Part shown: piece by piece, positions 20,228 to 30,544 of the stretch | Position numbering within the stretch: the first letter of the stretch is position 1 | Layout of the letters: every line of letters begins with the position of its first letter | Source of the DNA: Chrysaora quinquecirrha | Lineage: Eukaryota > Cnidaria > Scyphozoa > Semaeostomeae > Pelagiidae | Direction of reading: 5' to 3' | DNA: 64,000 nucleotides | Assembly: GCA_014526335.1 (NCBI GenBank) | Contig: JACTAT010000348.1 | Location: 229,598 to 293,597, forward strand | Position numbers and translations under genes: made by a program | Notes under the pieces: generated by a model | What the model was told of the DNA's origin: nothing | Seen by the model: only the letters and a program-made list of their open reading frames with translations | The model's database searches: none

Positions 20228-21072
20228 GCCGTTTGTTGAGCTTGCATCATTGCATCATTGATTGGATGTTGGTTGATCATTGGGCTGTGGCTTTGTGTTG
20301 GGCGTGGATTTGCACGTGTAGTTGCATTACGCGTTTGTTTTTCTTTGCTTGCTGCTTGAATGCTAGCTTTGTCTTTCTCAAATACTTGTTTAAGACCAGA
20401 GATTTTTCGATCCCATTTTGTGATGACAGCTTCTTCATCTTTTTTTGCATTAGAAGCCCATGTTGCATTTAACTCTGCGAGAACGTGGCTCTCGGATGTT
20501 TTTTGTTTAAAGAAATCTTCAATTTCAGAATCAATGTGTTGGATTTTTTCCATATTTTCGTTTTTACGTATTTGTGAAATTTCAATTTCAGCCATTAATT
20601 TTTCTTTAGATAATTTCTTATAGATTTCTTGTTGTTGCTTTGAAACTATGTGTAGTTGATCTTCTTTAAACTTTTTCGGTACGAAATCTTCTTCCAAACA
20701 TTCAGAGTATAAACTAGATAATTCTTTAGAGCGAATGTGTTTCCAAAATAAATTTTGACGATATCCCAATTTTTTGTTAAGAAAGACGTGGTTGATGTTT
20801 TCAATTTCTCTTCCAATTTTTTCGGCATTGAAAGAATGGTATTCTGAATCCCCAGGCTGAGCTGTGGTTGAAGTTGGCAAAGATATATTTCCAGTGATTT
20901 TGTCCTTGATTATATTTTCAGCAGATTTGATAATTGTAGGAGTAATTTCATTGATGATGGTTGGTAGGATTTCCAGTACACTGTGTAGAACGATTTCTTT
21001 GATTGAATTTATTTGTTCATTTGAGAATAACTTCAGTTGATCCATTGCATTACTTTCAGGTTTTGATGCCAT
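20095..21072 (-). CDS. PLE family 2 ORF1, intact (325 aa)
   Basis: ATG at 21072 just after the pLTR, stop at 20095; uninterrupted. The sequence starts MASKPESNAMDQLKLFSN, with FSNEQINSIKEIVLHSVLEI aligning to FTDEQINSIKEIVLQSIMNI of family 1. Next come charged helical segments likely to form coiled coil (LSKEKLMAEIEISQIRKNEN), a conserved WASNAKKDEEAVITKW block, and a Pro/Asn/Gln/His-rich tail ending SPWQQDMFPY. No zinc knuckle or known domain was seen. Conservation of sequence and position across two diverged families implies selection on the protein. A gag-like structural or RNA-binding role is inferred from its position. Its last 40 codons overlap ORF2. Confidence 0.85.
   Translation of the reverse strand: MASKPESNAMDQLKLFSNEQINSIKEIVLHSVLEILPTIINEITPTIIKSAENIIKDKITGNISLPTSTTAQPGDSEYHSFNAEKIGREIENINHVFLNKKLGYRQNLFWKHIRSKELSSLYSECLEEDFVPKKFKEDQLHIVSKQQQEIYKKLSKEKLMAEIEISQIRKNENMEKIQHIDSEIEDFFKQKTSESHVLAELNATWASNAKKDEEAVITKWDRKISGLKQVFEKDKASIQAASKEKQTRNATTRANPRPTQSHSPMINQHPINDAMMQAQQTAKNFHNHRFNAPPLLQPMPQFQHLSPPRLSTFRRSPWQQDMFPY
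20221..20227 (-). promoter_or_regulatory. Putative -1 frameshift heptamer A AAA AAC (family 2, minus copy)
   Basis: Read GCA AAA AAC TTT in the intact ORF1 frame. The -1 frame from this point is open directly into RT ORF2, with no indel in between. Confidence 0.8.
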
Positions 21073-21185
21073 CCTAACTATATATTTTGTAAGTTATATA
21101 ACGATAAATTTGTATAAGAAGATCGGAGGCAAAAAAAACCTTTGAAGTAGAGCGAATAATAACAAAATCTCACTAATAACACAAT

Positions 21186-21401
21186 AATCCACGCCCAACA
21201 CAAAGCCACAGCCCAATGATCAACCAACATCCAATCAATGATGCAATGATGCAAGCTCAACAAACGTCAAAAAACTTTCACAATCACCGCTTCAATGCTC
21301 CTCCCCTCCTTCAACCAATGCCGCAGTTTCAACACCTTTCACCGCCAAGATTATCAACCTTTCGTCGTTCTCCTTGGCAACAAGACATGTTTCCTTATTA
21401 A
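21186..21401 (+). pseudogene. PLE family 2 plus copy ORF1, 5'-truncated
   Basis: The last 70 or so codons of ORF1 (MINQHPINDAMMQAQQTSKN through SPWQQDMFPY), starting abruptly at the head-to-head junction near 21184. It lacks a start codon and pLTR. The tail is nearly identical to the minus copy apart from Ala to Ser before the frameshift site. Confidence 0.85.
21269..21275 (+). promoter_or_regulatory. Putative -1 frameshift heptamer A AAA AAC (family 2, plus copy)
   Basis: Read TCA AAA AAC TTT in the ORF1 frame. The -1 frame is open from here through KIINLSSFSLATRHVSLL into ORF2, with no ATG. Confidence 0.8.
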
Positions 21402-21828
21402 CCAAAGGACCAAAATTTACACCATTAGCTTCGACTAGAAATGAATTCGAGTCTGATATTAAGGACTTTACAAGAAAATAAAATTAAAGACGTTTTTCAT
21501 AATAAAGAAAATGCTGATATCTCTTTACACGAAACAAATCAAATAGAACAATTCATACCCAAAATTCAGAAATAAATCAAATTTGCGACTTTATAGAACT
21601 TTTGAAACCGGAATATATAAATATGAGGGACAACTTAACAGAGGAAGAGAGGGTTGCTTTAAATGAACTTTCTAATAACGATAACATTGTTCTAAAACCT
21701 GCAGATAAAAGTGGAAATTTCATTATCATGGACAAAGCTTTTTATCGCGATAAACTAGTTTTAAACGATCATCTCAATACCGAAAACTACAAAAAAGTTG
21801 ATCAAAATGAAGATTTAAATGTGATTAA

Positions 21829-22434
21829 CTCTTTAGCTACAATGGGGGTCATTAATGACCCCCTAGCATATTTTCCGGAATTCTGTGGTCCATATTGTAG
21901 ATAAAAGGCTGAAATTTTCACCAGAGGTCAGTCTTATCATAGCGAGGCTTCATTGAAGATTTCAAGGTCCTTACTTCAAGCACTACGGAGAAATGGCGTC
22001 TTGAATTTTCAGAAAAGCATCAAAATGGCCGCTATTTTTCAATTTTTTTTTTTCGAAGAGGAACTCGCCGCTTTTATGTATCGATATGCCAGGAAAACGA
22101 TAGCAAAGGAGTGTTTTATTCATATAAAAGCTTTTTTGCTGACTTAGAGTACCAAGGAATGATTTATGGAAAAAATATCGTGGATAATAGGAAGGCAAAG
22201 ACGATGGCTAGGCCCAATAGACCACTAAGTAAACAATTTATTTTTTAGTGAAAAATATCAATGATATCCAAATAGAAATTACATCATTTTGAAGCTCTTT
22301 TATTGAGGATTTAAAAAATATATAGTTTTGTTAATTTATGTTTTTAATCTTATAAAGCAGAATCGATTTAGAGCAGGGAGCCGATCTCAGTTGCATGCGG
22401 CGTAATCCAAAACAACAATTGGGTAGCTAAAGAG
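21829..22434. mobile_element. 606-bp MITE with TTAA duplication inside PLE ORF2
   Basis: Comparison with the minus copy shows a clean insertion. TTAA (21825-21828) precedes CTCTTTAGCTAC, and the inverse GTAGCTAAAGAG is followed by TTAA (22435-22438). Terminal repeats are 12 bp. The interior has no credible coding region. A TTAA duplication suggests piggyBac-type mobilisation, but the ends are not the usual CCY; a 3-bp TAA reading (Harbinger-like) is possible because the site is symmetric. Inserted after the PLE pair formed. Confidence 0.8.
21844..21863. repeat. 20-nt perfect palindrome in the MITE
   Basis: GGGGGTCATTAATGACCCCC is its own reverse complement, 15 bp inside the left MITE end. 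Confidence 0.9.
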
Positions 22435-24297
22435 TTAAAAACCTTAATTCATTACCAAAACAATATGAAAAAGATCTTACAAAAAAAGAGGTAGATTACA
22501 TAAAGAATTTTCAATGGAAAACCAGCAATTTCTATATCTTACCAAAAATCCATAAATGTGATGCAATCATTCAGGAAATAGCAACATCAGATCGAAATTA
22601 TATTGAAATGTCAGCTCCCAACAACCTCAAAGGAAGACCGATTATTGCCGGCCCAGCATCACCCACTCACAGATTAAGTCAATTTATCGATACTTTACTA
22701 AAACCAATAGTACCTACGATCTCATCTTACGTCAAGGATGACTGGGATTTTCTAGGAAAAATACCGAAGCAATTCGACAATCAAACATCACTGTATTCTT
22801 ATGATGTAGTTAGTTTATATACCAGTATCCCACACAATCTCGGTATTGAAGCAATAAAATTTTGGACTGATAAAAGGAAAGATCTCATACCTCCCAGATT
22901 TAGTCAACGTTTCATTTTGGATTCAGTTAAATTCATATTACAAAATAACAACTTCCTCTTCGACAACGTTTTGTACCAACAGGTCTCAGGTACGGCAATG
23001 GGAACAAAATTTGCACCTCCATATGCATGTTTAACAATAGGATTTTTAGAAGAAACTGTACTTTATCCAAAAATTTTGAAAAATTATTTCAACGATCAAA
23101 TCTGCTCATACATAAAAGAATCATACATTCGCTACATGGACGATTGCTTTATTGCCCTACCTCGGACATTGACCCAGTTTTATTTCTCAATGCATTAAAC
23201 AACTTGCATGAATCAATTAGATTCACAATGGATAAAGGTACAATCAAATCATCAAACATCGAAACACTGAATTTTTTAGATATTGAAATCATACTCAAAG
23301 AAGGAAAATTTATTAGTACAGATATATATTACAAATCTACAAATCCACACGATTATTTAAATTACAACAGTGCACATCCAAAACATGTTAAAGATACAAT
23401 CCCATTCAACTTAGCCAAACGAATTATTATCTTTGTGACAGAAGAAGACAGAATATCAGAACGTCTGAAAGAATTGGAAACCTGGCTTTTATCTTGCAAC
23501 TATCCGTTAGAACTAATTCAAGATCCTTTCAAATGCTAAACTTCAAGGACCAGCACCTAAACCCAACAAAGATATTTTCCTTTAGTTACAACGTACTATC
23601 CAAACCTCAAAAATCAAAACATCATGAAAACAATATCAAGTCTCCTTAACTCTATCCAAGATCGGCAAACAAAAGATAAATTCAAAATACAAAGCCTATT
23701 TTAGCATTAAGACAACCCGAATCTCAATTCTTTATTAACAAAAGCAAAGTTCAACACTAATAATGATAATAATAATCCAAATCTCTCAAGAGGAATTTTT
23801 CTTTGCGAAAACCAACGTTGCAAATTATGTAGGATGTATCTGCAACCAGTGAACAGCTTTTTAACTGCAAATCGAACTAATTGGCAAATAAAATCTAACA
23901 TCACATGCAACAGTACAAACGTCATATATTTTCTGAGCTGCAATCTTTGTGAAGGCAATATGAATTACATCGGACAAACAACTAATCTAAGATCACGCAT
24001 CAATAATCATATCTCTGAGTCAAAAAGTGGAATCTCCTATTGCAATTTTCCAAAACATGTACATAATTGTGGAATAAAAAATCATAATCTCAAAGAACCA
24101 TTTTTCAAAGTTTTGTATTTTTAAACTTAAAGACCCAAAGATGCTATTACATCACGAAAATAGTTTATTCAAAGCGGGACATAGCCTTATGAACAGTTAA
24201 GATGCTTTATTCCTTCCGTCAAAGGAACTGACTAAGCGCTGATGCTAAATTTAGTTTAATCATACTTGTATAAAAGACATTTTAGAAATTTGTTAAT

Positions 24298-24338
24298 CAC
24301 ACTCTGAAGATAACATAAGTTTGAAAGGCCTTAGTGTG
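24298..24338 (+). ncRNA. Type I hammerhead ribozyme, PLE family 2 plus copy
   Basis: Stem I 24298-24303 with 24333-24338; CTGAAGA 24304-24310; AAC/GTT stem II within 24311-24322; GAAA 24323-24326; GGCC 24327-24330; cut 24332/24333. Identical to the minus-copy ribozyme at 17761-17801. Confidence 0.85.
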
Positions 24339-24429
24339 TTATTAGTGAGATTTTGTTATTATTCGCTCTACTTCAAAGGTTTTTTTTGCCTCCGATCTTC
24401 TTATACATATATATATACCTATAGAATTA

Positions 24430-24578
24430 AATGTAAGCAACCATGTCTATAATTGCGCAAAAAATATCTCCCCAATGTTTCGAATCTGCCCCTTTTACAA
24501 ACTACAAAACCAAGATGAAACATTTCGAAGAGAGAAAGAGCAATATTTCATAGATAAATTTAAACCCTCCCTAAATCG
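24430..24578 (+). pseudogene. PLE GIY-YIG C-terminal fragment (other family)
   Basis: About 50 codons in one frame: NHVYNCAKNISPMFRICPFY, then DETFRREKEQYFIDKFKPSLN. The R-x-x-x-E-x-x-FI-x-x-x-P-x-LN pattern is the C-terminal end of PLE nuclease domains. The frame continues without a break into gypsy RT sequence, which appears to be coincidence at a recombination or insertion junction. Confidence 0.6.
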
Positions 24579-26785
24579 TACTAAAGCATTACTTGCTTTC
24601 TCACCTGGCTACGGTTTCGGCCAATGGACATAGACAGTGATGCCTCAAGGTATAAAACCAGCCTCTAATCATTTCCAGAAAACCATGGAACAAACATTTT
24701 CAGATCTTTCTGACTGTATTTTACCCCCATTCTTTGATGATGTAGTGATAAAGGGAACCGACTTTGATGCTCATCTACTCAATGTCCGCAAAGTACTTAC
24801 ACGAATACGGAATGTTGGTCTTACTCTTAACGCTTTGAAGTGTTATTTTTTTCAAACGACATTGCCTTATCCTGGACATGTTATTGATGACGGTCATATT
24901 CGCTTAGACCCCACTTGTGTTCAATCTATTCTTGATCTTCCAGCCCCCAACGACTGTTCGTAAATTGAAAGAATTCCTTGGGATAGCTCAATTTTGTGAC
25001 CGCTTTCTCCCACACTACTCTGAAATAGCATCTCCCCTTCATCACCTCACTGAAGCTGAAGATCCTTTTCATTGGACAAACGAGTGTGAAACAGCCTTCA
25101 ACAACATAAAGCATTTACTCACCAATGCTCCACTTCTCCGTGCTCCAGACAGTCGAGATTTTTTCATTTTAGAAACCGATGCTTCTGACAAGGGAGAAGG
25201 TGTTTGCCTAAAAGCACGTAGTTACACCGATGGCAACGAATGCATCATCGCCTACGCAAGTTGTAAATTTAACTCCACTGAAGCAAAATGGAACATTGTT
25301 AAAAAAGAAGCCCATGCCATCATATTCGCCACTCAGAAGTTTCGGCATTATCTTTTCGGAAAGCCATTCTTGTTGCGCACCGACAACCGCATCAACACTT
25401 ATCTTCAAACCAAACGGTCACCGAAAAGTGGGAAACTTCTCAACTGGGCCCTTGAACTATCTGAATTCGACTATAAAATTGAACACATTCCATCAAAGAA
25501 CAACGCGATTAGCGATTGTCTCAGCTGCTTGTATACGGTCAATTCTATTGCCATGGATTTACAACCGGAATTCAACACCGCTGCCCTCATCGCCCATCAG
25601 ACTCAAGATCCTTCAATCTGTGAAGCGAAATCGTATCTGTTGTCCAAAGAACAGTTTGATATCACTCGACTTGGAAATCTAAAACATTACCGTAAACATC
25701 TTACTACATCTGCTGAGGGTATCTTGCTATAGAAATCGCTTCCAGTCATCCCAGAGCAATTACGTTTAACAATTCTTCGCACCTGCCATGATCATGCTTC
25801 CTCTGGCCACTTTGGCATAGATCGCACCCAAACACAACTCTCCAGTACCTATTTTTGGCCTAATGCACCTGATGACGTCACTAATTGGGTCAAAAATTGT
25901 CCCAATTGCCTATTCTTCAACCCTCCCCCACATGGGTATAACAAAGCACCTCTACAACCTATTGAGTAATCTGAACGCTTCCAACTTGTATGCTATGATC
26001 TCGCCGGACCTTTTCTCCCTGCCTCTGACAATGGTTACACTTACGTCCTCATTCTAGTCGACCATTTCACTAAATGGCTTGAGGTTGTACCATTAAAAGA
26101 TATATGTGCTTCTACTATCGCAATTGCCATCCATGATCAGTGGATTTGAGGCTACGGAATATTGCAACGTTTGCATAGCAATGGTGCCCGGAATGTGGAT
26201 GGCTGTATAAAGCATGAAGTCTGCAATATACTAGGCATTGGCAAATCCAAATCGTCTCGTCTTCATCCCCAAGGAGATTGCCTGTCTGAAGCTATGGTTA
26301 AGCAAAAAAAATCATGTATTCAAAAGCAAGTTGATACACATGGTCGTAACTGGGATCAACACTTGCAATCCTCAGCTTTTGCTATTCGCACCAGTGTGAA
26401 CACAAGTACCAGTTTCACTCCTGCTGAATTGTTGTTCGGTACCAAACATACAACACCAGTCCATTTATTAACAGCACCCTCAACTCCACCTATACCTTCA
26501 TCACTGCCGCATCATATCAAACAGGCACAGAATTTTGCCAACGATTTGGGTGAAAGCATGAAGCAAACCATCACTCAAGTACAGGCTTCTCTCTCAGCTA
26601 GTCGAAACACAATGAAGAAACAATATGATCAACAGGCCAAGGAACACCACTACCAAGTTGATGATAGAGTAATGTTGTGGCACCCTGATAAGAAGAAAGG
26701 GATATCATGCTGTGGACAGCCAAACTGGTCTGGTCCATATTATTCGAGCAAAGACAAGATCATCCGTAACATAGTCTTATTATTG
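24579..26785 (+). pseudogene. Ty3/gypsy pol remnant: RT, RNase H, integrase
   Basis: RT begins near TKALLAFSPGYGFGQW and continues after a TAG with MPQGIKPASNHFQKTM and ILPPFFDDVVIKG (FFDD in place of YVDD), shifting frame near 24950. RNase H follows (FILETDASDKGEGVCL, AYASCKFNSTEAKW, KKEAHAIIFA, LLRTDN, with the D-E-D residues), then the connector EHIPSKNNAISDCLSC. Integrase shows an H2C2 finger near 25780-25910 and core residues in CYDLAGPF, LHSNGARN (second Asp replaced by Asn) and GDCLSEAMVKQ (Glu). Stops at 25730-25732, about 25968 and 26148. No gag, protease or LTR is present. The ends abut PLE fragments. Confidence 0.85.
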
Positions 26786-26927
26786 ACAGGCAGATTTGTT
26801 GCAAACAAGTTCTAGAAACAGAAACATTTTCTAGTAACCAAACCAGTAAAACTTACAAAATCTTTCACAACGTTAATTGCAAAAGTAAATTTGTTGTATA
26901 CCTAATGGAATGCACAAAATGTAAGCT
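26786..26927 (+). pseudogene. PLE Cys-motif/GIY fragment
   Basis: A short frame, CCKQVLETETFSSNQTSKTY then NCKSKFVVYLMECTKCKL, matches the segment just before the YVG core of the PLE at 15.7-17.2 kb (FKSSKTNKTYNIFHETNCESKF). It ends where (TA)n begins at about 26928. Together with 24430-24578 it brackets the gypsy remnant. Confidence 0.65.
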
Positions 26928-26994
26928 ATATATATATATATATATAGGTCGAAACACAGAATGACAACAAACTCGTTGAGATTGCACAAATTTT

Positions 26995-27054
26995 CTATAT
27001 ATTTTCGCGACTAGTTTCGTCTGATCATGCAGTCTCTTCAGGCTTAAATACAAA
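26995..27054 (-). ncRNA. Hammerhead ribozyme, another PLE family
   Basis: Minus strand: 5' arm of stem I at 27042-27054, CTGAAGA at 27041-27035, stem II GACTG/CAGAC with one mismatch (27034-27019), GAAA 27018-27015, a palindromic CTAG loop closed by one A-T pair, C17. Cut between 27009 and 27008. Stem I has two G-C pairs, a GA/AA internal loop, then a longer A-T stem; internal loops in stem I are usual for natural hammerheads. Confidence 0.65.
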
Positions 27055-27070
27055 TTTAGAACAAATTCTT

Positions 27071-28136
27071 TTAAAAATATTTATCTTTACAGTTTCTTAT
27101 TTGACGTTTCTTATTTGAAATCAACGAGCGACCTAAGACTTTCTTCAAGGACCTTTTAGTTAAACCGATTAGTCTTTCGTAAACACCACCCCAATGGGGG
27201 CTACGAGCTGGTATGTACAAAAAGCGAATGCGTTTCTGAGCAAAAGTGCGCTGAACAGCTGAAGTATCAAAGTTTGACAAGAGAGTCTGCAAGTCTTGAT
27301 CTGCACGCTTAAACGTTTAAGCGTTATCTGATAGGATCATGTGCAGTGTAGAAAAAACGCTGCAATGACGACAGAAAACTTGTAAAAACGATGACATAGT
27401 GAGATCTTGAACGATTTCGAGATTGCTCGTGTAGTGAGGCATGTGAATAAACATATTTATACCTTAACATGATCGCCTGAACGTTCTTTGACAGTCAAAT
27501 GTCCAGTAAAATCGACACCAATGTTCGAAAATGGGCGTACGGACATGTCCTGGCGACATTTAGGTAGTTCTGGTGACGTATGAAGCGTATAATGACGACC
27601 TGTTATCTTTTTACATTGAACACGTTTGCGAAGAAGATGGCGAGTCGTAGCGCGGGCGGCGGGAACTCAGAAACGACTGCGTAAAGCAACGATAGTCCCT
27701 CCAACACCGATATGATGCATGCGGTGATGATGCATAACACCGATATGATGCATATGATGCAAGCGAGAGCTGCCTGGCAGCAAAATAAGCGAAGATTTGA
27801 GTGCAAAACGGCCTTTAGTGTGAATAAGACCATTATCATCTAAGAACAAATTTAATTGACGAACAATAGGTGGGATATCAACCCGAGCATTTTTATCTTT
27901 AGAAGACAGATAATCAACTACCTGCGGGTAGTATTGGCGTTGCTGTTGTCTTAGCCATTCATTTTCAACGAGTGCGAGCTCTGCAGCTGTGGGGGGTCCT
28001 TTAACTCCCGTGCGATTACAAAAACGAGAAACATAGACTGAAGTCCCAAGCAAATGAGAATATGTGTTAAAGCGTTCTTAATCGATGATGGTACAAATGC
28101 TGCGCGAGTTTTCATGCGTGAAATGCTATTGAGCAA
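27071..28136 (-). pseudogene. BEL/Pao integrase (degraded)
   Basis: Shows the zinc-binding and core integrase regions in several frames: ELALVENEWLRQQQRQYYP upstream, the segment LNLFLDDNGLIHTKGRF, SVRPFSNIGVDFTG (first Asp, about 27505-27520), ILSDNA (second Asp, about 27330) and ARSPHWGGVYERLIGLTKRS (Glu, about 27200). All three catalytic residues can be traced although frames shift. A short duplicated segment (ACCGATATGATGCAT) sits near 27700-27760. The protein would have inserted the element cDNA into the genome. Confidence 0.8.
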
Positions 28137-28191
28137 CAGCAGTCATTACTGATGTCGAATCTGGTTGTAACTTAGGCCATTTCGGCCATAA

Positions 28192-29652
28192 TTATTTATC
28201 TATGATCCAAGACGCACCATGGTTCCACAAAGTGGACGTTTGAAGCGTAAGTGCTGAGCAACCACGTGAGACGAGATCAACGGGATTTTCCTGAGAAGGG
28301 GTATGACTCCAGAATGACAATTCGAATAAACGATTAATAGCATCAACCTTGTTCTGAACAAACTGTTTAAGCTTACGATTAGAGCTTAGCCAATACAAAG
28401 CAATTTCTGAATCGGTCCAAAGATGAACAGATACCTGATGGAAATCTTTCTTGACGATATTGAGGAGACTAGCCCAAAATTGAGCTCCAAGAAGCATGGT
28501 GAGACTCTTATTGCGGGGGGCTAGTTTTGATTTGGAACCCAACAAGAAACTTTGAGTTCCTTGTGATAGGTACGCGGTGGTTACTTACATCGGTGAAAAC
28601 ATGCAACAAGACAGGTTGATGGCCATCGAAATTGATCCATCGAGGAAACTGAGTACGCGAAACTGAATTTAATTCTTTCTCAATCCTAAGCCATTCAGCT
28701 ACTTTTGTAGGGGGTAACGGTTGATCCCAGCAAAATTTTTCTTCCCATAAGTCTGCTATGAATATTCGAGTGGTAATAGCAGTGGGTAAAATGAATCCAA
28801 GAGGATCATACAACTGACTAGCCATGCTTAGAACCTTACATTTTGCTAGATAGGTGTTATTGGAAGCGAAATTGTGTTCTTGAAACGAAATACTGTCAGT
28901 TTGACTGTTCCATGAAAGACCTAGTACTGAAATTATCGGGGACTAGGTACCAGTGCTATTATCAGCGGTTGTTTTACGCAGTGAGTCAGAGTTAGTGCAT
29001 CATTGACGTAAGATGAAATTTCCTTTTTTCATAATTTCGCGCTGCGTGAAAATAAGATTCTGCGGCAGCCTCTTTTTGACCCCAGATAAGAGGTTATCTA
29101 CGTAAAGTTTCTGCGACATGTCTACTGCAACTGGTGAGTCGAATCGAGTCAAATGCTCAAGCAAAACAGCACCTAATGACATAGGGCTACTAGTATGACC
29201 GAAAACAATTGTGGTATACGAATAAACACAGATCTCTTTCAAAGGATCATTGTCCTTGTACCATAGGAAATGAACGAAAGGTCGATCTTCCTCCCTGAGC
29301 TTGATATTCAAGAACGCACGTTGGATATCCACCACAAATGCAACTTGTGGAAAGTGAAAGCGAAGCAATAATTCGTTGAGGTTATTCAAAAGGGAAGGCC
29401 CTGTATAAAGACAATCATTCAGGCTGACTTTACCCGAATTAGCGGCGAAAACGATTCTGAGGGGCGTGGTCTCAGAGTCCTTGAGCACCCCTGTTCGGGC
29501 CATGGTTCTGATAAATCGGATAATTCTTCGATGTATCCCTTGTTTAAATGCTCTGCCATAACATTACAATATGCGTCCATGAGACCCAGTTTGCTCAAAC
29601 GAGAAGTGACTTGATTCAAACGTTGTTTGCAAAGATTCAAATTGGACGGCAA
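28192..29652 (-). pseudogene. BEL/Pao reverse transcriptase and RNase H
   Basis: RT motifs: VLKDSETTPLRIVFAANS, AFVVDIQRAFLNIKL (Asp of motif A), YTTIVFGHTSSP and QKLYVDNLLSG, where YVDD has become YVDN. Next comes the A17-type linker typical of this clade (MASQLYDPLGFILPTAITTR, DLWEEKFCWDQPLP, PRWINFDGH). RNase H follows with HLWTDSEIALYWLSS and SQENPVDLVSRGC. Frames change near 29000-28830 and 28510-28545. Reverse-transcription activity would be lost with the altered catalytic box and the breaks. Confidence 0.85.
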
Positions 29653-30544
29653 GGTGGGTAATTTTCTTTCCAGGGCAGGGGGGCAAAATATTGACCATTT
29701 CGAAATTCAATCTTTTGACGATAATCATGAAGTAATTCGTTTGAATTCTTGTTTGTTTCAGAATCGGAAACGTGAGATTGGTTTTGAAAAAGACGATCCA
29801 GCTGAATAAACAATTCAGTATTGTCAATAAGACATTCAATGCGTGTTGATGACTTAGATGTTGCAGTTTTAGTTTCTTGTGAATTCGAGCAAAGCTCTTT
29901 GATTTCCTGCTTAGCGGGGCAAATGAAATCAGATGAAACATTTTTTGGCAATGGGTCTGACACGATAAAACCAAATTTAGAATTCTGAATAAGCGGTTCC
30001 GTAGGACTAACATCAATTGCGCCAAGAAAACGATACGCGGCATCCACGCCTAGGAGAATATCAACAACGAAACTGTTTTTGTGAAAATCATTGGCTAAAT
30101 TCAACTCTTGAAGATGGGGGTGTGCTTTGATATCGGAGCACCCAAAATGATTCAAAGGCTTGAGTATTTCTTCAGACATTAAAACACAGACAGATTCGAT
30201 ACTGGTTCTAAACCAATCATAGTTACACCATAATTATGTTCAGTTACGTTGCCACCAAAACCAGAGACAGATAATAGTTCATAAGACCTCTGTGTTAAGC
30301 CTAACTTTGACGCAAAATCTGTACAAACATAGCTGCGTTGAGAACCTTCATCAAAAAATATTCTCGGTGTTAGCTTCTTATCGTTAGAAACAGCTATGGC
30401 TTTTGCAGTTTTTAAGAGTATAGTAGCGCTTGAAGAAATTTCAGAGACTTTAGAGGCAGACATAAAATTGAGTTGAACAGAGTCGATATTCAAGTTATTA
30501 CTGAAAGTTTCCTTGTTTTTAACAACAAAGGACGATTTATCCAC
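29564..30544 (-). pseudogene. BEL/Pao aspartic protease region
   Basis: Contains ILLKTAKAIAV and PRIFFDEGSQRSYVCTDFAS, where DSGSQRS would be usual, so the active-site Asp is kept but the next residue is Glu. Also DFASKLGLTQRSYELLSVSG and ILLGVDAAYRF of the DUF1758-type domain. Two frames (30544-30179 and 30179-29637) abut at a stop. It would have cleaved the Gag-Pol polyprotein. Confidence 0.75.

Larger units (their letters stand above)
21276..24200 (+). pseudogene. PLE family 2 plus copy ORF2: RT + GIY-YIG, split by a MITE
   Basis: Same protein as the minus copy. The N-terminal part runs to 21828, a 606-bp MITE follows, and the frame resumes at about 22439. RT is intact from 22608 to about 23160 (SYDVVSLYTSIPH, SGTAMGTKFAPPYACL, YIRYMDDCF). 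Small deletions follow near 23163, 23520 and 23700. The Cys motif (CENQRCKLC) and GIY-YIG core (NYIGQTTNLRSRINNH) lie near 23810-24010. A 1-nt loss near 24118 shifts the C-terminus, whose homologous stop is at 24198-24200. Small lesions near 21475-21530 add to the decay. Non-functional. Confidence 0.9.
17664..24402. mobile_element. PLE family 2: head-to-head inverted pair
   Basis: A minus-strand copy (21183 down to about 17665) has pLTR repeats at both ends: about 98 bp shared between 17666-17763 and 21085-21182, including GATCGGAGGCAAAAAAAACC. It is joined at about 21184 to a 5'-truncated plus-strand copy that runs to about 24402. Outer edges lie in TATATA tracts. Organisation is the same as family 1 (ORF1, ORF2 in -1 frame, hammerhead, pLTR) but protein identity is only moderate. 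Confidence 0.9.

Noticed and set aside
27694..27765. ATGATGCAT repeats as a regulatory array
   Set aside because: A short local duplication inside the decayed BEL integrase; no wider pattern.
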